Below are positions 27,101 to 41,200 of a DNA stretch of 64,000 bases, piece by piece (position 1 is the first letter of the stretch; the number at the start of each line of letters is the position of its first letter). Under the pieces are notes generated by a model that saw nothing but the letters and a program-made list of their open reading frames with translations, did no database searches and was not told the DNA's origin. The position numbers and the translations under genes were made by a program. The stretch is from Anolis sagrei (lineage: Eukaryota > Chordata > Lepidosauria > Squamata > Anolidae). The stretch covers positions 20,741,375 through 20,805,374 of the forward strand of contig NC_090034.1 of NCBI RefSeq assembly GCF_037176765.1. Reading direction: 5' to 3'.

Positions 27101-29536
27101 GGCTCCTTTCTAGTATTCTAGTTTCTTGAGAGACTGTGGCTTCGTCTAGGCCAGGCCTGGGCAAACAGCCGGTAGGCTGTTAGGAATTGTGGGAGTTGAA
27201 GTCCAAAACACCCGGAGGGCCGAAGTTTGCCCAGGCCTGGTCTAGACTCTAGACAGACAGTTATAGCGCTATTGTTCCACTTTAGTTGCCATGGCAACAT
27301 TTCAATTAAATCCTAGGGTGTGCTGCTTATATTCTTTGTTGTCAATTGACTTTGTTTCCTGGCGACACAATGAATGAGAGTTTTGTCTCCTAAGGAGAGC
27401 TTGGTGCTCTAGAGCTGCGTCTACACTGCAGAATGAATGCGGTTTGATGCCGCTTCAGCTGTTAAGGCTCAAGGCGAAGGCATGCTGGCAGCTGTCAAGG
27501 CTCGGAGCTCTTGTCAAATTTCCAGGGAGACTGTGATTGTGCATTTGGACAACATGGCCAGTCCAGTGGAGTTGATGGCATAGGAGCATTGCTTCAGTGC
27601 TAGTGGTCTTTGCTTCTTCTTCCAGCTTGCTGACATTTGTCTGCCTATCTTCCCAAGAGGTTTTTTCTGGAGGCAACACTGATGGAATCGCTCCAGGAGT
27701 TGAGTGTGACGTCTGTACACACTCCATGTTTCACTGGCATATAACAGGGTTGGGAGGACAATAGCTTTATAAACAAGCACCTCGGTCACCCTATTTTAAA
27801 ATAAAATAAATTTTATTTTAAAGTAAAATTTAAAATAAAATTATATTTTAAATTAAAAATATTATTTGAAAATGAAAGAAAGCAAGCACCGGTGAGGAAA
27901 GGTCCCCCCATGGCTCTCACTTTGATCTCCCCAAGCACCAGATGGTTTTTATTTCACTCAGCCGATTCCATTTCAATAGTAAGCATGAGATACTAAATAT
28001 TTCAGGTCTTTAGATAAAAGGCAAGGAAGGAGTTGTTAACACTGGCATATTTTTCTCATTCTCTTAACTCTCTACTGGTTTTCCTCCTCATTCCCTTTCA
28101 CAGCTATTCCATCTTCCGGAAGATCGAGCCTTTCTACAAAGGAGGACGCATTCAGGTAATAAACCTGCAGGGTTTTCTGTCTTTTTGCAGCACATCCCAT
28201 AGGCTTTTGATGTTACTTGAAAAGAAAGAGGGAGGGAGGGAGGGAGGAAAAAGGGAGGGATGGAGAAGGGGGAAGGAAAGAAATAATATTGTATTGGGTT
28301 TTTTGCCCTTCAAATGAGATATGTGCAGTATGTATAGGAATTTGTTCAGGATTTTTTTTGAACTACAGTATAGTCAAGCACTCCCAACAGTCTGAAGGAC
28401 CAAGAAGCAGCCCTCCGCTTAAAAGGTCTGAGGAGCCCTGCTGTATGGGATGTGCTGCAAAAGAACTGCTCTCCTTATGTGTTTCTCCACCCCAGGTCAG
28501 CCAAGATGGGGATTATATGTTTTGCCCTTGTGGAAGCAAGGTCAACGTGGTCGAGATCTCGACGGGAGATGTGGTTCGCTGTATCGAACAGGTAATAAGA
28601 GCAACAAAATACTCCGCATAAAGTGACTGGGAAGTTTTGTTGGAAGTATTCTCAGACTTATTACTGTAAATCATGAAGTTATCAAAGGATTTTCCCTCCT
28701 TGTAATAGTTTTGCAAATAATTTACATTTGGAAAAATTTGCTCAGAGCAAGAACATGAAGACCCAAGCCATTGCTTCCCTCCTCTCTTTTCTCTCTCAGG
28801 ATGATGAAACCGACATCACGACGTTTGCCCTCAGCAATGATGATGAAGTAAGTGATTGCCGGTTTGCAAAACAGGAATCTCACAATGAGAAGCCCTCTAA
28901 ATACGGTGTTATCTCATCTTGTAGCAGCCTTCATCAGTAGTTGGAAATGCTGATAATTGTTCAACACTATTTGGAATGCCACACTTTCCCCATCCCTGAG
29001 TCTGAGGACACAGAGGGATAACGGATTGAACAAAGCACTTATGTAGTCCCAGCCATTGAGTTTTGATGGTGCCTTCCTGCCTTGTAGTAGGGGGTTGGAC
29101 TGGATAGCCCTTGGAGGTCCCTTTCATCTCTATGAGTCTGATAATAATGGATAATAATGAATAATAATCATAATACTGCACCCTCAGTGGCGCAGTGGGT
29201 TAAACAGCTCACCTTGTTGACCAAAAGATTAACGGTTCAAATCCGGGGAGCAGCGTGAGCTCCCGCTGTTAGTCCCAGCTTCTGCCAACCTAGCAGTTTG
29301 AAAACATGCAAATATGAGTAGATCAATAAGTACTGCTCTGACGGGAAGGTAACGGCGCTCCATTCAGTCATGCCGGCCACATGACCTTGTCTATGGACAA
29401 GGCTGGCTCTTCGGGTTAGAAATGGAGATGAGCATCACCCCCCAGAGTTGGACATGACTAGACTTAATGTCAGGGGGAAACATTTACCTTAATGTCTTTC
29501 TGCTTGGCAGGAAAGAGTTGGACTGGAGGGCTCTGA

Positions 29537-29571
<35 letters not shown>

Positions 29572-32500
29572 GGTAACAATAATAATTCTGTTTTCCTGCC
29601 TGGAAGAAGATGGTTTGACTAGATGGCCTTTGGGCCCCCTTCTAATTCTATGAGTCTTCAAGTATTAATAATGATAATGTGATAATAAATTATATAATAG
29701 CAATTATATCTTCCTGCCTCGCAGGAGGGGGTTGGACTGGATGTCTCTTGGAGGTCCCTTCCAACTCTGGGATTTTATTATGAGCTCTTTCCTAAGAGTT
29801 CCCTTTCTTCTTGTCTTTAGATCCTTGTGACTGCAAGTCAGGCATTGCTGCTGAAGCAATGGGACTGGCTGGCAAACAAATGCAGCCGCACCTGGAAAGC
29901 CACACACACAGCTCCGGTGGCCAGCATGGTGTTTGACTCGACCTCCACCTTGTTAGCCACAGGTATGGATTGAATTTTGCCTGATGGGTCAAATTATGGG
30001 AGAAATCTCTGAATCGGCTTGAAGTACTGCATACTTCCACATGCTAATAACTAGAGAGTAGAACTGACTACCACAAGATGTAGGTTTTTTCTATCGTGTT
30101 AGAAGTGACCCGAAAAACTGCAAGTCACTTCTGGTGTGAGAGAATTGACCGTCAACAAGAATGTTGCCCAGGTGACGCCTGTATGTATTACCATCCTGTG
30201 GGAGGTTTTTCTCATGTCCCCGTAAGGGAAGTTGCAGCTGAGAGATGGGAACTCACCCTGTCTCGCGGATTTGAACTGCCAACTTTCAGGTCAGCAGTTC
30301 AACTGACCAAAGAGTTTAATCCATTGCACCATCGTGGCTCCATACAAGATGTAGTGATACCCATGTTTATGGAGGTCCACCTCAGCCTTATTGTGGTTGC
30401 CTTTGAAAGGCCATTGAATCCGTGGATGGAGAATCCATGGAAACAGAGAGAAGACCAGCTATAATTTTATTACATAATGGTCGGTGCCCTTTAGTTTTTA
30501 CCCAGTTTGGGACCCCATATGTTATTGAATTACAACTCCCATCATTTTTTGTTATCTGGGGATGATGGAAATAACAGCACAACAGACCTTGTGGCTCTGA
30601 GGTTGGAGAAAGGTGAAAGGATCTTGTAAAGCTAGGCATCATCATCATATCCACAGACCTTGGAGTTCAGTTCAAACTCCACTCTCCTGACTAAAGAGAA
30701 CAAACTACAGCCTTCCAGAGGTCACTGTATCACATCAGCTCTTGGCATGATGTCCAATAATGAAGAATAGTCAAGCATGTAGAGGAAAGCCACATAAAAT
30801 CACATGGCAGGATGGATTTGGGCCACAGGCCTTCACCCTGACACATATGTTTTAGGCCCTTTTTTCCTCTCTATTTTTTATCTAGGTGGCTGCGACAGCA
30901 CCATCAAGATCTGGGATGTCCCCAGGCAGTACTGCACCCACAACCTGAAGGGCTCCTCCGGCGTCGTCCAGTAAGGAAATGCCCTCGTTTTACAGAAATG
31001 CAAACTACTTTAGGTTGTCCACATATCATTTAGTCATTCAGCTACAGGCATTGCTGTTCCATACTCAGCAATCAAAATGGAATCTCTGTTTGCTGCAATA
31101 ATAATATTGACCTACCTTAAAGGTTTTCTGCAATATCATGAGATCAATATTGGCCTACCTTAAGAATCCTCCCTGTTCTCTGCAAAGCAAGATGTAAGTC
31201 CTTCCTCGTGAATCTCGTGGGTAGAATCTGCCAACAATTAGATTTGATACGGATGACCAGGATGGTTTTAAATGGTGTATTTTAATATTTTGATAAATGG
31301 TTTTTAATGTTTATGTATTGTATGTGCATTTGTGTCCCGACATTGAATGTTTGCTGTGTATATGATATGCTCCGCCCTGAGTCCCCTTCAGGGTGAAAAG
31401 GGCGGAATATAAATGTTTTTAAAATAAATAAACAGTCTTCAGAGACTTCCGTAAGAGAGTCCAAAATTCCAAAAACAACTTCCTTGACACTTATTTGATC
31501 ACCAGACCTTTTTGGTCCATCTATCCCAGTAGTTCTCAGTCTGTGGGTCCTCAGATTTTTTGGCCTTCAACTCCCAAAAATCCTAACAGCTGGTAAACTG
31601 GCTGAATTTTCTAGGAGTTGTGGGCCAAAACACCAGGGGACTCACAGGTTGAGAACCACTGATCTATCCCAAACACCAGGTCAATTGGGCCTTCAGTGCC
31701 CTCTGTTAAAATACAGCAGAAAAGGAAGAACTGATGAAAAGAACAAGGTCAAGAGCAGATTCAAATAGTCTTTTTGCATTATCTGGAGACTTCTTATTCT
31801 CTTCTAATTGTATGCCTGCATTTCCCCGACAATAAGTTGGGTGGTATATTAATTAAGACGCATTAGGGCTTATTTTCAGGGGATGTCTTATTATCAGGGG
31901 TGGGTAGGGGAGTAGGGAACTAACAGCAGTAAATGGAAAAAAGGAGACCCAAAGATTAAACACCTCTGCTTTGAATCATATACTGAGGGCCCAGAATAGG
32001 TTGTCTCCACTGAGGTGAACCTTACCTGGCAAGCTAAAGCTGTGGAGTCCTATGCTTTTTCATTTGCTAAACAATCATGATGTCGAAGGACGTTGTTGGG
32101 TCATTGGTGCAGTGCCTATGTTTTGTATGTTTCCTGTCCAGCCTCGTGGAATTCCACCCAGACATCTCGCAGCTCCAGCTCTTCTCCTCCTCCATGGACA
32201 ACATCATCCGCATTTGGGACCTGACCTCCAGCCAATGCATTGCCCAGCTGGAGAACCATTACAGCCCAGTTACCTCCCTGGCCTTTTCTCCCGACTACGA
32301 GACACTCATCAGGTGAGGAACTCCAATGGGCCTCCTGGTCCTTCCCTATTTATTATTACTATTATTTACTTCTTTTGCTCCCCGCCTTTCTCCCCAAAGG
32401 GACTCAAGGTGGCTGATAACTACACACTTTGATCAATTTTAAACAAGGTGAATACAACCATTACAAAAAGATCACACTACTGTTACAGAGCAGAGGCTTT

Positions 32501-34909
32501 CGTTTGCCTGTACCTGCTGTAAGGAAACCCATCACCCTGTTTGCTCTAGCAAAATTATTGGAAATGTCATTTAGAGCAGGGCTTTTCAAATTCTTAACCC
32601 AGAGAGGTCCTCATCTTTCCTAAGGAATATTTCCCAGTGCTGTAGCTTAGTGCTATGGAATCCTGGGAGCTGTCGTTTCACAAGGCCTTCTCTGCCAAAC
32701 TCCTAAGTCAATGACAATGCTTCTGGGGTTTTTTTTTTAGTGCCGGCCGTGATAAAATCTGCACCGTGTGGGACCTGAACAAGAAAGAATCAAAAGTCAC
32801 CATCCCAGTCTATGAGGTAAAGTTCCTCTCCATTGGTTGATGCTGTTTGGCAGAAACATGTGCTCCCTGGAAATGCTTAACATTTTGAGTCATGATGTGC
32901 AAGAAAAACAGGGTCCTTCCTTGTCATCATTGGGAAGTTGGATACAGTTTTATTTCCCCCTTAAATTTCTGCCCACTTTCATTCTAACAGTTCAGAGACT
33001 TATCATATTCTTGTGCCTTTCACAGCTAGGCTTGGTTTTAAATTTCCACTGAAAGATGCAGTTGCTGCCTTTTCAGTATTATTATTATTATTATTTAATA
33101 CACAACAAGATTATTACACAGCAAACAAGTTCACTATGCTGGCTGTATTGGATCACACGTCGGACACTTCCCAAGTGTCTAGAACTATGTGTTATATTGG
33201 CGAATAATGTGTGCAGATCCAAGTAGGATGGCCTTTTGCAGCTCACAGATGGTAATTTTGTCTGTGCTGGTTGTTTTTAAGTGCAGGCCAAGGTCTTTAG
33301 ACACTGCACCCAGTGTGCCATCACCACTGAGACCACCTTGACTGGCTTGTGCCAGAGTCTTTGCCGTTCTATTATTGTTTTTGTTTTTTTAATCTTCCTC
33401 TCCCTGTGACTGTGGGCAAGACTATAGTTAATGGGCTAGAGAGTGAGAACACAGCCATCTTAGATGTAGTTTGGGAAAGTGAAGCTCCTAGTGGCAGGGA
33501 ATGCAAAAGCCCCTGACGTAAACTACATTTCCCAGAATACAGTGCTGCTCAGTGTCTGAAGGACCCAATGAGAGCTGGCTGCAGCAGCTGCCATTAGAGT
33601 CAGTCTAATAATAATAAAATTATTGAATCTGCAAAGAGGAATAAAGTAAGCATAAGCATTAAACAACTTTGGCAAAGACAAGAGAACACAAGGGGCTTTG
33701 AAAACCGATCGCTGTAGGGAAGAGTGCAGGTAAAGGGCTGGAGACTGAGAAAACAGCAAGCTTAAAAATATAGTTTAGAGACGTGAGACCCCCAGTGGCA
33801 GAAAATGCAAAAGGCCGTGCCCTAAACTACATTTCCCAGACTGCATCAGCATCAGAAGGCACCAATCAGGATAGCAGCACGAGGTCTGTCCCTCCCTAAC
33901 AACAACATAATCTGCAAAGGGGAGGACTGACTGATACATCTCTTTCTAATAAGTAAGCCAATTGCTGTGCTGGGCTGGAAAAATAATGACTTAAATGGAT
34001 GGCCCTTGGGAAGTATACTAATTGGATGTCAGAAAAGTTTGGATGGTGCCTTTCTGCCTGGAAGAAGAGGGTCAGTCTAGATGTCCCTTTATGGTGTCTG
34101 TACTGTGATTTCTGTTCCTGGGTTATAAATGGCAGTTCTTAATTGGTTCTGTCATAAAAACATGGCAAAAGTTTATTACACTGCAAAAATAGCACATTTT
34201 GCTTTGTAGTGTCTCTACCAATTTAACAAAGTTTCTGCCACAAAAACAAAGTTTCTGGAGTAGAACAACTCCTTTCAAAGTAAAGATCACACAGTGAAAC
34301 AGGAAATAACATTTTTAAAGCAGGAACTGATTTTCTTTATTATTCAAAAAATCTGTGGATATGTGAAATTGTGCATGCACAATTACTACAAAGAAATAGT
34401 AAATTTCATTAGTCTTGTTATAGTAACAAGTTCTTTTTACTAAGTACACTTTAAAAACATTTTAGAAATGAAGCACCAGTGCCCCCCAGTTTTGTAAGTA
34501 CTTTTGAACCATTTTAATGGATCGCATATGTCATATATATGTGAATGACTACATGTATATGTACACTGATATGTATGCATATAGATTATATACTTATCAT
34601 ATACACATGAATGCATATCATGTCGGTCCATCTATATATCCTGCTTTCAAATGCCTTCATCTCTCTTAGAGTGTTGAAGCTGTCGTCATGTTACCAGAAG
34701 GAGGAGACACCTCCCAGTTGGAGGTGAAGACATCCAGCTCCCTCTTTCTCACTGCCGGCAGCAAAGGTACCGTATATACTCGAGTATAAGCAGAGTTTTT
34801 CAACGCTTTTTTAGACTGAAAAAGCCTCCCTTGACTTATATTTGAGTCAAATTTATTTATTATTTTCCTCTGTTATTATTATTATTATTACATTTCTTAT
34901 TTTGCTCTA

Positions 34910-34940
<31 letters not shown>

Positions 34941-37900
34941 CATTATGTTACTCTATTATTTTATTACATTTATTTTTTACTCTATTGTTATTATTACATT
35001 TATTATTTCCTCTGGGGAGGTCCTGCTCTCAGTCCCACCACCATTGCAGTCGCGTTTGGTGGGGATGAGAGACAGGGCCTTCTCCTTGGTGGCCCCTCTG
35101 CTGTGAAACTCCCTCCCTAAAGAGGTTAGATCTGCCCCCTCCCTCCTGACATTTCTCAAGAGACTTAAAATTTGGCTGTGGGATCAAGCATTCACAGAAT
35201 AGATCATTTTTATTGGTGAAGATGAGATTTTATGGACCGCATTTTTTGACTGATTTAAAGGATGTTTTAAGCCTGGCAAACTGTTTTAAATGTATATTTA
35301 TTATCATTTTATGTAACTGTGTATTTATTGCTGTTTTTATATTGTTGGAAGCCACCCTGAGTCCCTCTTCAGAGATCGAGAATAGGACGGGATACAAATG
35401 TTCTAAAGAAAATTTTCTCTATTGTTATTATTACATTTCCATTATTTTACTCTATTATTTTTATTATGTTTATTATTTTACTCTCTTTATTCTTATTGGA
35501 AGGACACGTAAGCACATTTACATTGAAGAAGGATAGAATAATGGTTTAATCAGAGTTGGACAGTCTTATCTTAAATTGCAGTTTTATGTAAATATTCAAA
35601 AACATTTCACCTGCTGATGCCTCAGTTAATGTAATTTTATTGGTATCTATTTTTATTTTGAAATTTACCATTATCTGTTGCATTTCCCATCCTCGGCTTA
35701 TACTCGAGTCACTATGTTTTTACAATTTTTTGTGGTAAAATTCAGTTCCTTGGCTTATATTCAGGTCAGCTTATCCTCGAGTATATACGGTATGTCAAAG
35801 ATGTGGTTTTCATCCTTGAAAACCTGAAAATTATTTTGAGTGTTTCTCCAAGGTAAAAGATTGAGTGTTGCATAGAGTTGAAATTTTCTGTGTTGGAGTA
35901 ACCACTTTATGTTTCAGAGCTGTGTTTCCTTGACCTCCTGCCATGATCTTGTTATAAGGAAATAAAAATCACATTGGCCCCCAGATTGTGAACCAGGGGT
36001 CTAGGCTCCTCCAAATTTCACCCAAAGCTTTTTGCCTCCTTTGCCGATGACTAACCCATGTTTCCTGCCTCTAGGTCTGCTCCGAGTGTGGGACTCCACC
36101 TCAGCCACCTGCGTCCGTGTCCAGTCCCTGCCCAACCTTCCCACCAGGATCAAAGAAAAGGAGGCTGCGGTGACATCCGGAGAACACAGCCTGGTGCATT
36201 GCACCCTGGTTCCTGCAAAGAGCGAGGTCCTAGCTGTGAACACTGAGCACAACATCTGCATGTACGATGCGGAGACCCTTGAGCTCCGGAAACAGGTAGG
36301 CTCCCATCTTAGAATCATAGAGTTGGAAGAGACCCCAAGGGCCATCTAGTCCGAACCCCCTTTTGTCATGCAGGAAAAGCACCATGAAACTACCCCGACA
36401 GATGGCCATCCAGCCTCCAGCCACCCTAAATCATAAAGTCATAGAATACTAGAGTTGGCTGTTGCCAGGTTTCTCTCTGACATAACGAGGATAAGACAAC
36501 TTCTTGTATTCGACTGAGGCTGAAACTTGTCCTGTATCTGTTTGCAGCGTTCTTATCCTTGTTCATGTTATGAATAACTTTTCAGTAACTTTAAAGCATA
36601 GATTATTTATATTGCAATTTTCCAGTAAGAGAAAAAGTATCAGAACTTTTACGCTAAGAATGACATTAGGCATACAGACATACAGATTCTATGTAACGAC
36701 ATTGAATCTACAAACAACGTACATTGGCTAACAAACAAACAAAGGGGAATTAGATTTTTCCTCAGCATTCACATTACCCATACACATTCAGTCATCCTCA
36801 TTCATCCAGATATTACCATTTCCTTTCTCTCTCTTTGGAGAAGCATTTGCTTAAGCCAGGCCCTGCTTTCTCCTGCAGACTGCCAACGCACAGTTCCAAA
36901 ACTTCTAAAATGGCAAAAGCACCTCCTCTTTCCCTAAGAACAATGCCAAACAGATCCCTGTTTTCCCTACAGCAGAAACTTACTCCATGTAATAAATGTA
37001 TCATAACAATATTTCTAAAATCATACTCCTTTCTCTTCCCATGAGAAAAACAGGCAAGTTTCCAGAATCCTGCTTTCCCATAGCAGACTTGACACTTCCA
37101 AAGTACACCATCTCTCTCAATAGAGCATGGTGGGTGAACAGCACAGCTGTCTGTCGTCACACTTTTGGAATTTTAGAAGGTCTCTTATATAGCAATGTTT
37201 CTTGCTGATGTTGTTCCAAAGTTGTAAATGAATTATAGGTTGTTTTCCCAGTCTGAAACATCATGGCTTCATCTCTTCCTGGCAGATGTTGATTCTTCTT
37301 AATTGATGTTGATAAACATAAGCAGCCTTGTGTTGACTTCCTTGTTAACGTAAAGAACCTTGTAAACATTTCCTTAACTTAAAGAGCCGTTGTCTCTGAT
37401 AATGTAAACACAGTTCAACAGTTAATATTGTCACCGTTCTCATCAGCAACTTTTAATTACAGTTCCTGAATGTAGTTGTTTTCCAGGCCTCAATATTTTA
37501 GAATTGTGCCTTCAGACCAATTAGGTCCCATTCATACAGCTTTCACACAATTCCATTTAAACCATACATCATATATTTTTAAGCATCACATTCATATGTA
37601 TCTTACATTGCACGTGGTCCTGCATTTAATTAGTCTTGTCAGTTTATTAATCTGTTTGCAGTTGTGCATCTTTTACTACTGTTAGGAATTGTGGGAGTCC
37701 AAAACACCTGGAGGGCCAATGTTTGCCCATGCCTGCTGTAAGGAACACTGTTTCCTCAAAAATGCCCATCTGCCTCAAAGATTACAGTTTCCTTCCCTCT
37801 GTCCTATGTTTCCATTCTTTTCCGTTTGGCAAGTTCCCAACACACTCATTTTCCTCTTTTCCTTCTTCATTTTCCAGTTTTCAGGTTACAATGGGGAAGT

Positions 37901-38180
37901 GCTGGATGTCCGGTTCGTGGGACCCAAAGACTCCTATATTGTGGTAGCCACCAATAGCCCTCAACTGAAGGTCTTTGAGCTGTCCTCCTCACACTGCCAG
38001 ATTCTGCAAGGCCACACAGGTGGGAACCCATTCTCTCCCTATCTTGGCTTCTACAAGGCGATTGAGCGAAAGAGAAAAAGTGCATGAGAGGGAAGGTGTC
38101 TGGCAGATCAGAAGCTTCTAACGTCAACAGAACAGACATTGAGCAATTAAGCAATTCAGGAACAGAGTCAAGCTTAAAAC

Positions 38181-38224
<44 letters not shown>

Positions 38225-41200
38225 ACAACAAGATTAGTACACAGCAAACAAGATCACTATGCTGGCTGTCGTATTGGATCACACGTCGGTCACTTCCCAA
38301 GTGTCTACGACTGTGTGATGTATCGTTGAATAATGTGTGCAGATCCAAGTATGGTGGCCTTTTGCAGTTGACAGATGGTAATTTTGTCAGCACTGATTGT
38401 GTTTAAGTGCAGGCCAAGGTCTTTAGGCACTGCACCCAGTGTGCCGATCACCACTGGGACCACCTTTACTGGCTTGTGCCAGAGTCTTTGCAGTTCGATC
38501 TTTTAAATTTGAGGATGATGATGATGATTAATATTTCTTACCTGCCTCTCCTTGAAGTTAAAAACACATAATTATAAAACATTATGTAAAAGACGTATGT
38601 TAAAATATATTTCTATGGAATACATATATTAAATTACACAGAACAAAGATTAAAATACAGTAAACACAAGGTGTATACTGTATGTTGTGTTTATATTGTC
38701 TGTTATCAAAACAGACAATGAATTTGAAATCATGTCTTGTGCTTATGAAATGATTTTATTGATCAGCCAATTGGCCTTATCAAAAATCATTTCGTAAACA
38801 TAAGACATGATTTTGTAATTCATAGCTAAAAGGTGTCTGTTTAGGTCTTCAGTTGTCACTTAAATTCCAACAGCTGATTTAGTTGCAATGGGATCTCTAC
38901 CGGCAGTTCATTCCAAAGTCTTGGAACCTATGAAAAAGGTCCTCTAGGTGATGGTTACTACCCAGAAGACCTTTGAATAAAAGACTTTATAATGCTTTTA
39001 CCTGCTTTGGCATCTTTCTTGCAGATACTGTCCTGGGTTTGGATGTCTTCCGGAAGGGGAAGATGTTTGCTAGCTGTGGAAAGGTATTTATTTCCCAGTT
39101 GAGATCTCATAGGTATATGTGTGTGTATGTGTATGTGTGAGTGCGTGCAAACAAGATAGGATCTGTAGGTTTGTTCTTCAGTTGAATGTGTATGTAAGTT
39201 AGAACAGGTACATTTTTGAAATGTAATTCCAGACATACACACACACATATATCTATCTATCTAAAAGTGAAAATATGTGTGTGTGTGTGGCTAGGTTGTC
39301 CACTTACACAAACAAGCTCCTGCCTCCACAAACAGCTATAGCTACCACTACTTGGGAAACCAGTGGCCCTCACTCCAATGACATTGCGGGTTATAATGAG
39401 CGCCATTAATGTGTACAAGAGCCCGGTCAATGTCCTCCACAAACACAGTACTGCCCCCCACCCAAGTGAAGGTTTACCCTGCAGCCAGAGAGCACACTGA
39501 ACTGCACGCATGATGCACCCACAGCAAACTTGCCCAACATAACAAACTTTAAGTACTGATGGAGTTTTTGGGGGCTAACCTGGCAAAATGTGAGTTGTAG
39601 TTCACCCACAACCTTATGCATTTTGCACAATTAAAAACTGACTTTTTCAAATAACGCAGGCAATGGCGGGTACCCAAGCTAGTATATATATAGAGAGAGG
39701 GGGATGTATACACAAGTTGGACTCTACTGTATATGACTGAGGAGGAAAGCAGAAAAAGGAGAGATTAAAACCTTGAAGCAAAAGGAACCTCAGCAAAGTC
39801 CAACCAGCTGACTGCATACTGTCTTTAGGATCCCTAGACACTATTTCTAATGGGGTGATTTATGAGGCAATGTTTTCTCAGAAAAATGGTCCCAAACCTT
39901 ATCTCTTTCATGATGTAGTTGGCCTCTGTTCTGGATCCCCATGTTGCTATAACAGCTTTATTCTTGGGCCCCCAAAATCTGCTCTTCTGGACCTTCAGAC
40001 AGAGACCTGACAACTCCCAGCTCCTAGGGGCTGGACTAGATGGCTTCTTGGGGACCCTTCCAGTTCTGTGATCTTGTAAATCCCAACCTGTCTTCTGTTT
40101 CCAGGATAAAAGTGTCCGCATTTGGCTGATGGCAAAAGATGGCACGGTCCACTGCATCGCCCAGGGCCTGGGCCACGCACACGGAGTGGGTGCTCTTGCT
40201 TGTTCCAGGTATCGTAAATCTTTCCTTGCAACGCAAACACACTGGGATAGGAAATGACGAACAAATGCCAGGAAAGGCATTGACAACAAGGAAGGGACTG
40301 GCAAAACCACCTTTGGGTATCCTTTACTGCACCCATCCTGCACAAGCTTATAGTCCTCATGGAGGATTTAGCTAAGCAGATGAGTGAGTCGAAAGGGAAA
40401 TCCCTTCTTCCCCCACTGGCCTCTTGGTCCCCCTCTTCATACCTGTGTTTTGGAGCACATGCCAGGGAACTGTGGAAGTTGAAGTCCAAAACACCTGGTG
40501 GGGGGGGGGGGGGTGAAGTTTGCTCATACCTGGTCTGCACTCTGCAGCAAAGTTCCCTGTTAATAATGATAATACTGGGTTCGAAGGGGGTTTAATGATT
40601 TGCCCAAGTGGCTCCATTGTTCCTGACCTCTCTTTTATCCATCTTGATAATCTCTTCTTCTTCCAGAGTGAAAGAGAACTTTGTGGTCACCGCCAGCCAG
40701 GACCATACCATCAAAGTGTGGCCTCTCCCCGACCCCCTTCCTGCCAAGGAGGACGATGACCTCGTGATCCTTCAGGCCCATGTGACAGAGAAGGCACACG
40801 ACAAGGTAAATTGGCATTTAGAAAGCAGGACCTTGTGAATGGAAGGCCTCCAGCCAACCCCATAGAGCTCTGGATGGATAGATAGATACAAAGATAAATA
40901 GATAACAAAGATAAATAGATAGATAGTTGATTCTTTTGTAAACTGTTTTGAGTCTCGTTTGTAGAGAGAAAATGTGGAGTAAAATAATAATAACGATACA
41001 TAACATGGTTTTTGTTCCTGGGTTATAAATGTCATCTCCTAATTGGTTCTATCATAAAAAAAACATGGGGAAAGTTTATTAAGCTGCAAAAACGTTTGTT
41101 TCTGTGAGAGGGACACCCTGAAAAACATTTTGCTCTAGTTTTTCAATGAATGTTTCATAGAGTCTCAACTAATTCAACACAGTTTGTGGCAGTCACAAAA

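Noticed and set aside
36032-36349. Plus-strand frame at TBL3 exon 10 as a separate small gene
   Set aside because: It is exon 10 of TBL3 read past its borders.
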